In this document: one piece after another, positions 18,691 through 29,268 of the stretch | How the letters are laid out: each line of letters opens with the position of its first letter | Position numbering within the stretch: position 1 is the stretch's first letter | Assembly: GCA_020638735.1 (NCBI GenBank) | Contig: JACKHZ010000011.1 | Location: forward strand, 1-64,000 | DNA from: Planctomycetota bacterium | GTDB lineage: Bacteria; Planctomycetota; UBA1135; UBA2386 | DNA: 64,000 nucleotides | Reading direction: 5' to 3' | Translations under genes and position numbers: made by a program | Notes under the pieces: model-generated | Databases searched by the model: none | Seen by the model: only the letters and a program-made list of their open reading frames with translations | Told to the model about the DNA's origin: nothing

Positions 18691-19014
18691 TCAGGCGAAG
18701 TTCAGCCCGCACTCCGGGCAGCGCGTGACGCCCTGGGTGGCGAAGGTCGTGAGGCACGCCGGACAGGTCGTCTCGCTCGCGTCGAAGTCGCAGACGATGT
18801 CGCGCACCGGGTGTCCTTGTCGTCGAGCCATCGTGTCGAGGTGCTTCTGGTGTGCGGCGCGCGCGTCGTCGCTCTGTTCGCTCGCGACCGCGAGCCAGGC
18901 GTTGTTGCCTCACCTGCCGGGCAGCGGTCCGGAGGAGGTGCGGATCCCGGCGGTGCGCAGCACCGCCGCGATCTCGCGCATGAAATCGACCTGCCCCTGG
19001 AAGAGCACGCGCAT
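18691..19014 (-). pseudogene. DUF2007-like plus zinc-ribbon protein interrupted by one in-frame TGA
   Basis: From ATG 19014 the frame reads MRVLFQGQVDFMREIAAVLR and continues to GPLPGR, then meets TGA at 18912-18910. In the same frame it goes on as GNNAWLAVASEQSDDARAAH to a four-cysteine zinc ribbon (CPACLTTFATQGVTRCPECG) and stops at 18691, two bases before the next gene. Both halves look like one 107-codon protein of the DUF2007 signal-transducer kind with a C-terminal ribbon. A single CGA-to-TGA change would explain the break. The distal half could still be made alone from ATG 18831 as a 46-residue ribbon. A GTG at 19032 is an alternative start for the whole. It lies inside the operon running from the ECF sigma gene. 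Confidence 0.6.
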
Positions 19015-19130
19015 GCCGGGCGGGACGTTCACGCGCAGGAGTCTACGGACTCCCGTGCAGAAACGGACCCCCTCCGTGGCGTCGGTGTGCGGGACGGGCG
19101 CTGCCAGGCGGGCGCCGTTGCCGGCCGCGG

Positions 19131-20624
19131 TCAGTTGCCTCGGCGCAGCGTCGGCAGCGCCTCGTGCAGCGCGGCGGACTCGCGCTCCGTGCCGGCGTGT
19201 GCGTCGGCCACCAGCAGCAGGTCCGGGAAGACCAGCAGGCGCAGCCGCCGGTGGTGGGGCGCAGCCGGGTCGCCGCTTGCAACCGCGCGCAACTCGACGC
19301 TCTGTTCGCGTCCGCCGTCGGGCGCATCGCACCAGTTGTCAGGCGCCGGCCGCCACCGTTGGCCGTTCTCGGCGGTGCGCAGCTCGAGTCCGCGCCCGTC
19401 GCACTGCTGCGTCAGCCAGCGATCGACGTCCGCCTCGGTCCACTTCGTCATGCCCACCGGCACGCGGTGGCCGGTCAGCCACAGGCGGCCGCCGTCGGGG
19501 CCGGTCCAGGCGACGCGGAACACGGCCCCGCCGGTGCGCTGCGACGGCTTCCAGCCGGCCGGGCCGCGCAGCACCACGCCGAAGTGGTCGTTGTGGTAGG
19601 TCGTGGCCTCGAACCAGCCGCCGGTGTGTTGGCGCAGCGGCATCGCGGCCGCCTCGGCGAGGTTCCGGTCCGGCTGCAACAGGCGGTAGCTCTGCAGCAG
19701 CTCGGCGAGGCGGTCGGCGTGCGCCTCCAGCGCCGCGCGGCTGCCGCGCGCCAGCAGGATGTGCTGCAGCGTGCCGAGGGTCACGACGTGCAACACGGCG
19801 CGGCTGCCGCCGTCGCCGTCTTCCGGGATCTCGATCGCGACGCGCGCTCCGTCGAGACCCGTCGGCGGGTCCTCTTCGTGCTCGGGTGGCAGCCAGCGGG
19901 ACGTGACCCCGGCCGCCGAGTCCGGCGTCAGCGCGGCGAGCTCGGCGGCCAGGCGCTCGGCGGTCGCCGCGGCGGCCACGGCCTCCGGTTCGACGCGAAC
20001 GGTGACGTCGAGCGACAGGTCGGTGCCGAGCAGGTAGAAGCTCGCCGCCTCGATCGCGCCACCCCGCTCCGGCTCGATCGGCACGCACAGCCACCCGTCG
20101 ACGCCGCCGATCTGGTAGTTGCATGCCGCGCAGCGGAACCGGTTGCCCTTCACGCACTCGACCTGCACCGGCACACCGATCACGAACGTCGGTACCAGGC
20201 GCTGGTCGTTCGCGCGCACGGTCAGGTAGCTGTCCTCGACCAACGGCTGCGCCACGCGCGCCGCCGGATGGCCGGGCGTCGTCGCGGCGTCGGGCCAGCG
20301 CGTGCTGTGTCGCACCCGCACCAGCGTCAGCGCCCCGTATTGGTGGGGGCCGGCGACGATCTCGGAGCTGCGTTCGCGCGGTCCGCCGAGCCGCAGCAGC
20401 GCCTCCAGGTGGTGCACGAACATCGCCACCGCGCCCGGGTGGTCGGGCTCGAAGCGAGTCCGCAGCGCGGCGAGGTCGCCGGCGACGAACGCCGCGTCGA
20501 GCTCGGCGAGCAGCGCGGTGATGCGGGCCAGCTCGGCGGTCGGCTGTTGCGTGCGCACCGGCGCGGTCGCGAACGGCAGGCTCGCGGCCAGCGCGGCCAG
20601 CAGCACGGTGGCGCGGCGCGTCAT
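19131..20624 (-). CDS. Secreted protein of unknown function in the ECF sigma operon
   Basis: This is 497 residues from the ATG at 20624, whose ATGA overlaps the stop of the upstream gene. It has a signal peptide (MTRRATVLLAALAASLPFA). The mature region begins with helices (ARITALLAELDAAFVAGDLA) of a kind found before NTF2-like domains. It carries one CxxC (FRCAACNYQIGG) and ends in a beta-rich region (WFEATTYHNDHFGVVLRGPAGWKPS) that resembles fatty-acid or PsbP/DUF1795-like folds. I cannot name a family. Being the third gene after sigma and membrane regulator, it is a likely target or sensor output at the envelope. Confidence 0.75.
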   Translation of the reverse strand: MTRRATVLLAALAASLPFATAPVRTQQPTAELARITALLAELDAAFVAGDLAALRTRFEPDHPGAVAMFVHHLEALLRLGGPRERSSEIVAGPHQYGALTLVRVRHSTRWPDAATTPGHPAARVAQPLVEDSYLTVRANDQRLVPTFVIGVPVQVECVKGNRFRCAACNYQIGGVDGWLCVPIEPERGGAIEAASFYLLGTDLSLDVTVRVEPEAVAAAATAERLAAELAALTPDSAAGVTSRWLPPEHEEDPPTGLDGARVAIEIPEDGDGGSRAVLHVVTLGTLQHILLARGSRAALEAHADRLAELLQSYRLLQPDRNLAEAAAMPLRQHTGGWFEATTYHNDHFGVVLRGPAGWKPSQRTGGAVFRVAWTGPDGGRLWLTGHRVPVGMTKWTEADVDRWLTQQCDGRGLELRTAENGQRWRPAPDNWCDAPDGGREQSVELRAVASGDPAAPHHRRLRLLVFPDLLLVADAHAGTERESAALHEALPTLRRGN

Positions 20625-21439
20625 CGGCCGGACTCCGTCGCGGCGGCGAGCCACAGGCCTGCGACCGGCACGTCGAACAGGGCGTCGCTGTCCTCGGCGG
20701 ACGCGACGGCGGCGAGCACGGTCGGCAACGGCGAGACCGCGTCGGCCCACGCGCGATCCGCCGGCGTGCCGAGCGCCACCTGCAGCTCGAACGGCGGGCG
20801 ATGCGATGGCCGCGACCAGAGCACGGCGGCGGCGACCGCAGCGGCGGCAGCGAGCGGCCACAGCCAGCGGCTGGCGCGCGGCGCGCGGCGCGCGACCGGG
20901 CCATCGTCGGCCTGCCAGGCGAGCGGACGCGGCAGCCCGTCGCCGGTCCCGGCCGCGCCGTCGACCCGGCGGATGCCCTTGCCATGGATGCCGGCGCCCT
21001 CGGCGCGGACCGCCGCGGCTGCATCCGCATCGAACAGCGCGTCCAGCGTGCGGTTGACGAACTCGGGCGACGGCTCCGGCGCGACGTAGCGGGCCAGCAG
21101 CGCGCGCCAGCGCCGCTGGCGGTCGAGCTGGATCGCCGCGACGGCCGACTCGACGAAGTCGTCGCCGATCGGCGGCGGCGCGAAGTGCTGCAGCAACGCC
21201 TTGGGCAGCTCCTGGTCGAGGCGCGCAAGGCCGGCGTCGAGCTGGCGATCCTCGTCGCGGGCGCGCAGCACCCGCGAGACGAAGTCGTCGACGCCGGCGT
21301 CCGCGGCGGCGCCTTCCGGCGCGAGCGGGCCCTCCGGCAGCTCCGGCATCGGCAGGTCGAGCCAGTCGGCCTCGCCCGGGAACCCGTGCTCGCCGAGCGG
21401 CCCGTCGCCGGCAGGCCCATGGTCGTCGTGAGGGCTCAT
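20621..21439 (-). CDS. Putative membrane anti-sigma factor
   Basis: This is 272 residues from ATG 21439, overlapping the sigma-factor stop by four bases (ATGA). It has an acidic, Pro-rich cytoplasmic N-terminal half with helices (GVDDFVSRVLRARDEDRQLD, FVNRTLDALFDAD). One transmembrane segment follows (SRWLWPLAAAAAVAAAVLWS, about 190-210), then a short exported tail ending in a Leu/Ala-rich patch. No classical zinc-binding anti-sigma HxxxCxxC motif is present. The call rests on gene order, coupling and topology: cytoplasmic domain, one membrane pass, outer domain. It probably holds the sigma factor at the membrane until an envelope signal arrives. Confidence 0.68.
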   Translation of the reverse strand: MSPHDDHGPAGDGPLGEHGFPGEADWLDLPMPELPEGPLAPEGAAADAGVDDFVSRVLRARDEDRQLDAGLARLDQELPKALLQHFAPPPIGDDFVESAVAAIQLDRQRRWRALLARYVAPEPSPEFVNRTLDALFDADAAAAVRAEGAGIHGKGIRRVDGAAGTGDGLPRPLAWQADDGPVARRAPRASRWLWPLAAAAAVAAAVLWSRPSHRPPFELQVALGTPADRAWADAVSPLPTVLAAVASAEDSDALFDVPVAGLWLAAATESGR

Positions 21440-22017
21440 GCGCCGGCCTCCAGGTACGGCTGCAGTTGCTTGCGCAGCGACTCCTTGGCGCGGAACAGGC
21501 GCGACTTGACGGTGCCTTCGTTGACGCCGGTGATGGCCGCGATCTCGCGGTAGTCGAGGCTCTCGTACTCGCGCAGGATGAACACCATGCGCTGGTCCTC
21601 GCCGAGCGTCGCCAGCGCCTCGCCGATGCGCCGGCCGAGCTCCTGGTTCTCGCTGTCCTGGTCCGGCAGCAGCTCCCGGCGGTCGGCGAAGTCGCGCTGC
21701 CGTTCGTCGTCGTCGACGGCGTGCAGGCTCGAGGTCTTCAGGCGCCGCTTCTTCAGCACGTCGAAGCAGTGGTTGCGCACGAACGTGTAGACCCACGTCG
21801 TGAACTTCGCGCGCGTCGGATCGAACTTGTCGATGGCTCGGAACACCTTCAGGAACACCTCTTGCGCCAGGTCCTCGATCTCCCGGCGCCAGCCGGTGCC
21901 GAGGAAGCGGTAGACGGTCGCGATCACCGGGCGATGCAGGGCCTCGACGATGGCCCGACTCGCGGCTTCGTCGCCCTGCTGGGCGCGGCGCACGAGGTCG
22001 TCGGTGATCTCGGTCAT
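21436..22017 (-). CDS. RNA polymerase ECF-type sigma-70 factor
   Basis: This is 193 residues. Region 2 (about 20-90) contains the core-binding and -10 recognition helices (EIEDLAQEVFLKVFRAIDKF, FTTWVYTFVRNHCFDVLKKR). Region 4 (about 125-185) contains the helix-turn-helix (YREIAAITGVNEGTVKSRLFRAKE). The length and spacing fit the ECF family, without region 1.1 or 3. It is the first gene of a coupled series with a membrane anti-sigma-like protein and a secreted protein. Typical ECF systems autoregulate from a promoter upstream, here in 22018-22152. I could not identify that promoter by eye. Confidence 0.93.
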   Translation of the reverse strand: MTEITDDLVRRAQQGDEAASRAIVEALHRPVIATVYRFLGTGWRREIEDLAQEVFLKVFRAIDKFDPTRAKFTTWVYTFVRNHCFDVLKKRRLKTSSLHAVDDDERQRDFADRRELLPDQDSENQELGRRIGEALATLGEDQRMVFILREYESLDYREIAAITGVNEGTVKSRLFRAKESLRKQLQPYLEAGA

Positions 22018-22128
22018 GAGCGAGAGGGGAAGGTGGCGCGCGTGATTCGATCCCGGCGGCGTTTGGTTCCCGGGCTTTTGGGCTCGGGGACCAGGCGGCG
22101 GCGAAGCGGCGATGCTAGCGGGCCGACG

Positions 22129-22148
22129 GCGCCGGGTCAGCCCGGCGC
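22129..22148 (-). terminator. Candidate stem-loop terminator after hslU
   Basis: GCGCCGGG (22129-22136) and CCCGGCGC (22141-22148) form a perfect 8-bp stem with a 4-base loop, four bases beyond the hslU stop codon. No run of T follows, as is usual for GC-rich genomes, so its efficiency is uncertain. Confidence 0.45.
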
Positions 22149-22152
22149 GGCG

Positions 22153-23583
22153 CTACATCCGGTACGGGATCAGGTCCTCGTCGTCGCCGGTCTCGCCGAG
22201 CAGCTGGTCGACCAGCGCCTTGTCGACGACGACCTTCTCACCGGTGCGCTCGCTGGCCTCGAACGACAGCTCCTCGAGGCACTTCTCGAGGATCGTCATC
22301 AGGCGGCGGGCGCCGATGTCCTGGGTGGTCTTGTTGGCGCGGAACGCCAGCCCGGCGAGGCGCTTCATGCCGTCCTCGGTGAACGTCAGCTCGACGCCCT
22401 CGGTCCGGAACAGCGCGACGTACTGGCGGGTCAGCGCGTTCTTCGGCTCGCTGAGGATGCGCACGAAGTCCTCCTCGGTCAGCGAACGCAGCGCGACGCG
22501 CACCGGGAAGCGGCCCTGCAGCTCCGGGATCAGCTCCGACGGCTTGTGGAAGTGGAACGCGCCGGCCGCCAGGAACAGCATGTGGTCGGTGCGCACGTGG
22601 CCGTAGCGGGTGTAGACGGCGCAGCCCTCGACCACCGACAGCAGGTCGCGCTGCACGCCCTCGCGGGACACGTCCGGGCCGTCGCCGCCGCCGGCGCTGA
22701 CGATCTTGTCGATCTCGTCGACGAACAGGATGCCGTCGTTCTGCGCCCGGTCGAGCGCCTCCTGCACGATCGCGTCCTGGTCGAGCAGCTTCTCGGCCTC
22801 CTCGTCGTGCAGGATGGCGCGCGCCTCGCCGATGCGCAGCTTGCGCACCTTGGTGCGGTTGACGGGCGCGCGGCCCCACATCTCCTGCAGCGCGGCCGCG
22901 TCGATGCCCATCGTGTCGTTGCCCTGCGGGCCCATCACGCTGAGCGTCGGCGTCTTGGTGTCGCGCACCTCGACCTCGAGCAGGCGGGACTCGAGGCGCC
23001 GTTCGCGCAGGTCCGCGCGCAGCCGCTCGCGGGCCTGCTCCTTCTCGGCCAGCTCCTCGGGCGGCGCGGCGTCGTCGGCGGCGCCGAGCGCGCGGCCGGG
23101 ACGCCAGTAGGCGCTGTCCATGCCGCCGCGGCCGTGCTGGTAGTCCTCGAGGCCCATCTCGACGCACAGCGCGGCGAACAGGCGGTTCTCCGCCGCCTCG
23201 CTGGCGCGCTGCTCGACCTCCTTGACCTTCTCGGCGCGCACCAGCTGCACCGCCGCGTCGACCAGGTCGCGCACCATCGACTCGACGTCGCGGCCGTGGT
23301 AGCCGGTCTCGCTGTACTTGGTCGCCTCGACCTTGACGAACGGTGCGCGCGCCAGCGTCGCCAGACGGCGCGCGATCTCGGTCTTGCCGACGCCGGTCGG
23401 GCCGATCAGCAGGATGTTCTTCGGGTAGACGTCGGCGGCGAACTCGGCGTCGAGCTGGCGGCGGCGCCAGCGGTTGCGCAGCGCGACGGCGACCGCGCGC
23501 TTGGCCTTGGTCTGGCCGACGATGTACTCGTCGAGGCGGCGGGTGATCTCGCGGGGGGTGAGGTCTTTGGCGAAGTCGGTCAC
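22153..23583 (-). CDS. hslU: HslU, ATPase subunit of the HslUV protease
   Basis: This is 476 residues from GTG 23583, which gives the family's usual opening (LTPREITRRLDEYIVGQ). An ATG at 23628 would add 15 residues. Walker A is GPTGVGKT (61-68), Walker B is ILFVDEID, and an intermediate domain of coiled helices lies between. The C-terminal AAA lid contains LTEEDFVRILSEPKNALTRQY. HslU unfolds substrates and feeds them to the HslV peptidase. The pore loop reads GYHG (94-97) where HslU and ClpX almost always have GYVG. The C-terminal tail (EDLIPYRM) that activates HslV is present in altered form. No hslV is in the window, whereas hslV-hslU are usually adjacent. Confidence 0.94.
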   Translation of the reverse strand: MTDFAKDLTPREITRRLDEYIVGQTKAKRAVAVALRNRWRRRQLDAEFAADVYPKNILLIGPTGVGKTEIARRLATLARAPFVKVEATKYSETGYHGRDVESMVRDLVDAAVQLVRAEKVKEVEQRASEAAENRLFAALCVEMGLEDYQHGRGGMDSAYWRPGRALGAADDAAPPEELAEKEQARERLRADLRERRLESRLLEVEVRDTKTPTLSVMGPQGNDTMGIDAAALQEMWGRAPVNRTKVRKLRIGEARAILHDEEAEKLLDQDAIVQEALDRAQNDGILFVDEIDKIVSAGGGDGPDVSREGVQRDLLSVVEGCAVYTRYGHVRTDHMLFLAAGAFHFHKPSELIPELQGRFPVRVALRSLTEEDFVRILSEPKNALTRQYVALFRTEGVELTFTEDGMKRLAGLAFRANKTTQDIGARRLMTILEKCLEELSFEASERTGEKVVVDKALVDQLLGETGDDEDLIPYRM

Positions 23584-23687
23584 GGTGGGGTCTGCTGCGT
23601 TGGCCCGGGTTTCGGGGGCGGGCAGCATACGGCGGCGGGCGCGCCGGTGCGCGGAAAGCGCGGGGACCGGTGGCGCCGTCGATCCGG

Positions 23688-24407
23688 TCAGCGATCGCCG
23701 CGGGCAGCGGGATCGACGCGCGGCGCGCCGCCGGTGCGCGCGGCGAGGGCGCGGGCGAACGCCGCTTCGTCGGGCCACAGCGAGAACAGCTGCGACCAGG
23801 TGAGCACGGTCTTGGCGTTCCACTGCGCCTTCGCCGGCGGAATCTGCTCGTCGGCCTCGACGGGTGCGTAGCGGGTGTTGAGGCCGCCGGTGACGCGCTC
23901 GAGCAGCTGGTTGAGCTGGAAGCCGAACGCCGCGTCGTCGGCGTCGCGGTAGTCGAGCTCGCGCAGCCGCTCGAGGATCGCGAACAGGGCCGGGTAGCCG
24001 AGCTGCTCGAGCGCCTCCTGGGCCTCGACGTGGGCCTTGCCGCCGGTCGGGTCCAGCTTGCCGGCCAGCTCGCGGGCCTGGGCGCGGACCGCTTCGTCGA
24101 TCGACACCGGCCACGGCACAGCGGGCAGCAGGTCTCGCGCGGCCGGCACCTCGTCGGCCGTTCGCGCGGCGTCGCGCTGCCGCCGCCACGGCTCGGTCGC
24201 GGGCGCTGGCACCTGCTCCGTCCGGGCGGGTGGCGTCGCCTGCAGTGCCGGCGCCGGCTTCGCGCCGGCCTGCGCTGGTGCGCGCGTCGGGGGCGACTGC
24301 GGCCGCGTCGCCGACGTAGGTGTCGCGGACGACTTCGCCGGCGGCTTCGTCGGCGCGGCGCTGCAGCCGGCGAGCGCCGCCAGCCACAGGGCTGCGGCGC
24401 GCGGCAT
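23688..24407 (-). CDS. Lipoprotein with domain duplicated in the upstream gene
   Basis: This is 239 residues from ATG 24407, which shares one base with the stop of the upstream gene. The lipoprotein signal has the box LAALAGC (Cys15). A Pro/Ala/Thr-rich linker (about 20-75) leads to a helical domain of about 115 residues. That domain (EALEQLGYPALFAILERLRE, GGLNTRYAPV, WPDEAAFARALAA) is clearly paralogous to the C-terminus of the neighbouring membrane protein. It resembles a HEAT-like scaffold, function unknown. The signal suggests lipid attachment on the outer face of the cytoplasmic membrane or in the outer membrane. Confidence 0.78.
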   Translation of the reverse strand: MPRAAALWLAALAGCSAAPTKPPAKSSATPTSATRPQSPPTRAPAQAGAKPAPALQATPPARTEQVPAPATEPWRRQRDAARTADEVPAARDLLPAVPWPVSIDEAVRAQARELAGKLDPTGGKAHVEAQEALEQLGYPALFAILERLRELDYRDADDAAFGFQLNQLLERVTGGLNTRYAPVEADEQIPPAKAQWNAKTVLTWSQLFSLWPDEAAFARALAARTGGAPRVDPAARGDR

Positions 24408-25597
24408 CACTTGTCGGCCTTGGCGGCGCGTTCCTTCTTGTTCTTCAGGAAGGTCGCCTCGTCGGGCCACTTGTCGAACACCTGGATCCAGGCGCCGACG
24501 GTGTCGGTGTTCCACTTCGCCTTGGCCGGGTGCATCGCCTCGCCCATCTGCACCGCGGCGTAGCGGGCGTTGAGGCCGCCGGTGATGTCCTCGAGCAGCT
24601 TGTTGAGCTCGTAGCCGAACGCGGCGTCGTCGGTGTTCCGGTAGTCGATCGCGCGCAGGCGCTCGAGGATCGCGAACAGCGCCGGGTAGCCCTTCTCGGC
24701 GAGCGCCTCCTTGGCCTTGATGTGCGTGCGGCCGCCGCCGGAATCGAGGTCCTTCGCCAGCTCCTGCACCTCCTTCTTCTTCGCCTCTTCGATGCTGTCG
24801 GGCCAGTGCACCTCGGGGAAGCGCTCGGCCGCCGACTGCACCTGGTCCATCGACGCCGGCGGGTTGCGCTGCTTCTCCCACGCCTCCTTGGTGCGCGTCG
24901 GGTCCTCGTCCGACGGCATCGGCACCGCCTCGGCCGGCTTGCTGGCCTCGGGCTTCGGCTGCTCCGGCGCCGGCGCCGACTCGCTCGGCTGCGGCTCGTC
25001 GGTCTTGTCGGTGGTCGCTTCGGCCGGCTTCGCCGCGTCGGGCTTGCCGGCTTCGGGGGCGCCTGCGGCAGGCTTGGCCGCCGGCTGCTGCGCGGTCGGC
25101 TTGTCGTTCTTCGCCTGCTCGTCGCCCTTCGGCTTGTCCTTGTTCATCAGCATGAACACGACCACGACGACGACGATCGCGACCAAGCCGACGCCGCCGA
25201 GGATCATCGGCGTGTTGTCCTTCTTCTTCTCGCGGCCGCCGCGACGGCCGCCTTCTTCGCCGTCGCCGTCGTCACCGCCGCGTCGCGAACGACCGCCGCG
25301 GGCCGGGCGCTCGGCGCGTTCGGCCTTCTTGCCGGCGCTCGCGCTGGCAGCCTCGGCCTTGGCGGGCTTCTGCTTGCTGCGGTCGACGGCCGGCTTGGCT
25401 GCGGCTGCGGGCTTCGCTGCTGCCGCCGGCTTGGCGGCCGCCGCCGGCTTGTCACCGCCGGCATCCAGCGCCGCGCGCTGGCTCGCGACGTCGATGACGC
25501 TGCCGCACTTCTGGCACTTGGCCTGGGCGCCCGTGAAGGTCGGCGGCAGCTTGTACTTGGCGCCGCAGTTGTCGCAGGTGATCGGGATGACGTTCAT
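24407..25597 (-). CDS. Zinc-ribbon, single-pass membrane protein with HEAT-like C-terminal domain
   Basis: This is 396 residues. A start at ATG 25597 is supported by an AGGAG Shine-Dalgarno (25607-25603) five bases upstream. The N-terminal zinc ribbon uses C8, C11, C28 and C31 (ITCDNCGAKYKLP, KCQKCG), as in MJ0042-type putative zinc fingers. A KPAAA-repeat, Lys/Arg-rich linker follows, then one transmembrane helix (about 130-151, LVAIVVVVVVFMLM). A second Pro/Ala/Glu-rich linker leads to the 110-residue helical domain shared with the lipoprotein downstream. The topology suggests a cytoplasmic metal ribbon and an outer helical domain. Its role is unknown. It may pair with the two flanking genes in an envelope complex. 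Confidence 0.8.
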   Translation of the reverse strand: MNVIPITCDNCGAKYKLPPTFTGAQAKCQKCGSVIDVASQRAALDAGGDKPAAAAKPAAAAKPAAAAKPAVDRSKQKPAKAEAASASAGKKAERAERPARGGRSRRGGDDGDGEEGGRRGGREKKKDNTPMILGGVGLVAIVVVVVVFMLMNKDKPKGDEQAKNDKPTAQQPAAKPAAGAPEAGKPDAAKPAEATTDKTDEPQPSESAPAPEQPKPEASKPAEAVPMPSDEDPTRTKEAWEKQRNPPASMDQVQSAAERFPEVHWPDSIEEAKKKEVQELAKDLDSGGGRTHIKAKEALAEKGYPALFAILERLRAIDYRNTDDAAFGYELNKLLEDITGGLNARYAAVQMGEAMHPAKAKWNTDTVGAWIQVFDKWPDEATFLKNKKERAAKADK

Positions 25598-25651
25598 GGG
25601 GGCTCCTGTCAGGCAGTCGGGTCGGTCGATTCGGGCGGGCGGTGCGCGCGG

Positions 25652-26971
25652 CTACTTGTCCTTGTCGTCGCCGCCGTTGTCCAGCAGCGGGTCGCCGGAG
25701 TCGATCCACTTGCTGAGGTCGCCGGAGTAGCGCCACCAGAAGGCGAACCACTGGCGGATGCAGTTCTCGCGCGCGGTCTTGTCCTTCGCGGCGTCGCCGC
25801 TGCCCTTGACGTCGTAGTTGACGGCGTAGCCGGTCCAGCTCTTCAGCGCCTGGTTGAGCTGGCTGAGCTCGAGGTTGTTGGCGTTGACGTCCGCGAAGCG
25901 CTCGTACATCGCGTTGAGCACGCGCGGCACGCAGGCCTGCTTGTCCTCGAACTCCTGGACCTTGAGGATCGCGCGGTTGAACAGCCGCGCACCCGTGTCG
26001 GGGTCGGCGCTCTTGACGATGTCGGCGACCACCTGGTCGGCGAGCTGGCGCTGCTCCGGCGTCGCCTTCTCCCAGTGCGGCACCGGCGCCGGCTCGGACA
26101 TCTGCACCTTGCGGGTGCCGGCTTCGTCGGTGATCTCGACGGTCTTGGCGCGCGCGATGTCGGCGTTGGGCGTGAACGTCTCGCGGCCCGGCAGCGCCAC
26201 CTTCGGGTTCCACGCCGGCTTCATCTTGACGGAGAAGCCGCTGACCTTGATCTGGTTGCCCTCGGTGTCGAAGGTGACCACGATCTCGCCGCGGGTGTTC
26301 TTGATGTAGTTGTCGTCGCCCGGCTTCGGCGTCACGAACACCATGCCGGTGCCGCTCGCCGCGTCCATGTCGGCGTCGCTGCTCAGCTCGGCGCTCTCGC
26401 AGACGAGGTCGCGCAGGTACCGCGTCGACTCGTCCGTGCGCAGCGCCGCGGCGACCGCCGCGCCGTCGTTGGCCACGCCGAGCTGCGTCGCCAGCTTGCC
26501 GATGTTGCTGTGGCTCTGCATCACCAGCTGGTTGTCGCTGGCGATCGCCTGCGCCCAGGCGACCAGCTGCCTGGCGCGTGGGTGGTTGCCGACCGTGTGC
26601 GTCGGCGCCTGCGCGACCGGCTTCGGCTTCTCCTTCGGCTTCTCCGGCGACTTGCTCGACAGCACGAAGATCACCACGATCGCCACCGCGACCAGGCCGA
26701 AGCCGAGATAGGCCTTGGTGTAGTCCGGCGCCTGCACGCGCTTGCCGGCGGTGGTCTTCGGGAAGAACACGCGGTGGCACTCGGGGCACTCGAACTTCTG
26801 GTCGAGCGCGTCCTGCGGCATGCGGTAGGTCGTGCCGCACTGCGGGCAGCCGACGTCGACGCGGCCGTCGCCGCGCGCGGCGCCTTTGCGACCGGCCCCG
26901 CCGGAAGCGGCGGCACCGCCGCGTCGCGACGAGGAGGAAGAACGGGAAGCCGCGGAGTGCCTTCTGGCCAC
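25652..26971 (-). CDS. Zinc-ribbon, single-pass membrane protein
   Basis: This is 439 residues from GTG 26971, the start nearest the ribbon that leaves a full Ser/Arg-rich N-terminus. The ribbon cysteines are C42, C45, C62 and C65 (CPQCGTTYRMP, CPECHRVFFP), the same design as in the next gene. One transmembrane helix (about 87-105) follows, then a Lys/Pro linker and an outer region of about 300 residues with helices and beta strands (GEIVVTFDTEGNQIKVSGFS, LELSQLNQALKSW). I recognise no enzymatic motif. It lies 54 bp upstream of the second ribbon protein and probably shares its transcript. The three-gene set looks like a lineage-specific envelope module. Confidence 0.76.
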   Translation of the reverse strand: MARRHSAASRSSSSSRRGGAAASGGAGRKGAARGDGRVDVGCPQCGTTYRMPQDALDQKFECPECHRVFFPKTTAGKRVQAPDYTKAYLGFGLVAVAIVVIFVLSSKSPEKPKEKPKPVAQAPTHTVGNHPRARQLVAWAQAIASDNQLVMQSHSNIGKLATQLGVANDGAAVAAALRTDESTRYLRDLVCESAELSSDADMDAASGTGMVFVTPKPGDDNYIKNTRGEIVVTFDTEGNQIKVSGFSVKMKPAWNPKVALPGRETFTPNADIARAKTVEITDEAGTRKVQMSEPAPVPHWEKATPEQRQLADQVVADIVKSADPDTGARLFNRAILKVQEFEDKQACVPRVLNAMYERFADVNANNLELSQLNQALKSWTGYAVNYDVKGSGDAAKDKTARENCIRQWFAFWWRYSGDLSKWIDSGDPLLDNGGDDKDK

Positions 26972-27121
26972 GTTGGGAACCTGCGCGAGGGGGTCGAGGG
27001 GGCGGAGGGGCAGGGCACGGTAAGGCGGCCTGCGGCGGGGTGTCAACGGCTCGGACGGCGCAGGGTTCGGGCGGCTTGGGTTCGGGCTCGCGGCGGCCGG
27101 CGGTTCGGGTACACCCTGGCG

Positions 27122-29188
<2,067 letters not shown>

Positions 29189-29268
29189 CCGGGCGTTCTG
29201 CCGGTGCGCCGTTCGGCCACCTTGTCGCGCGGCGCGACCCACGTTCGCATCGACGGCGGGGGTCGAAG

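Noticed and set aside
18910..18912. TGA considered as a selenocysteine codon
   Set aside because: No SECIS-like hairpin is evident just downstream and the position is not in a redox motif; a nonsense change is simpler.
22153..23583. ClpX as the identity of the ATPase
   Set aside because: There is no N-terminal zinc-binding domain, and an HslU-type intermediate domain and EYIVGQ opening are present.
25380..25460. Ala/Lys/Pro-coding repeats in the zinc-ribbon protein considered as a mobile or CRISPR-like repeat
   Set aside because: They are short imprecise codon repeats inside a linker, with no spacers.
24320..27121. Long in-frame extension upstream of uvrB
   Set aside because: It runs antisense to three supported genes; UvrB homology begins exactly after ATG 27122.
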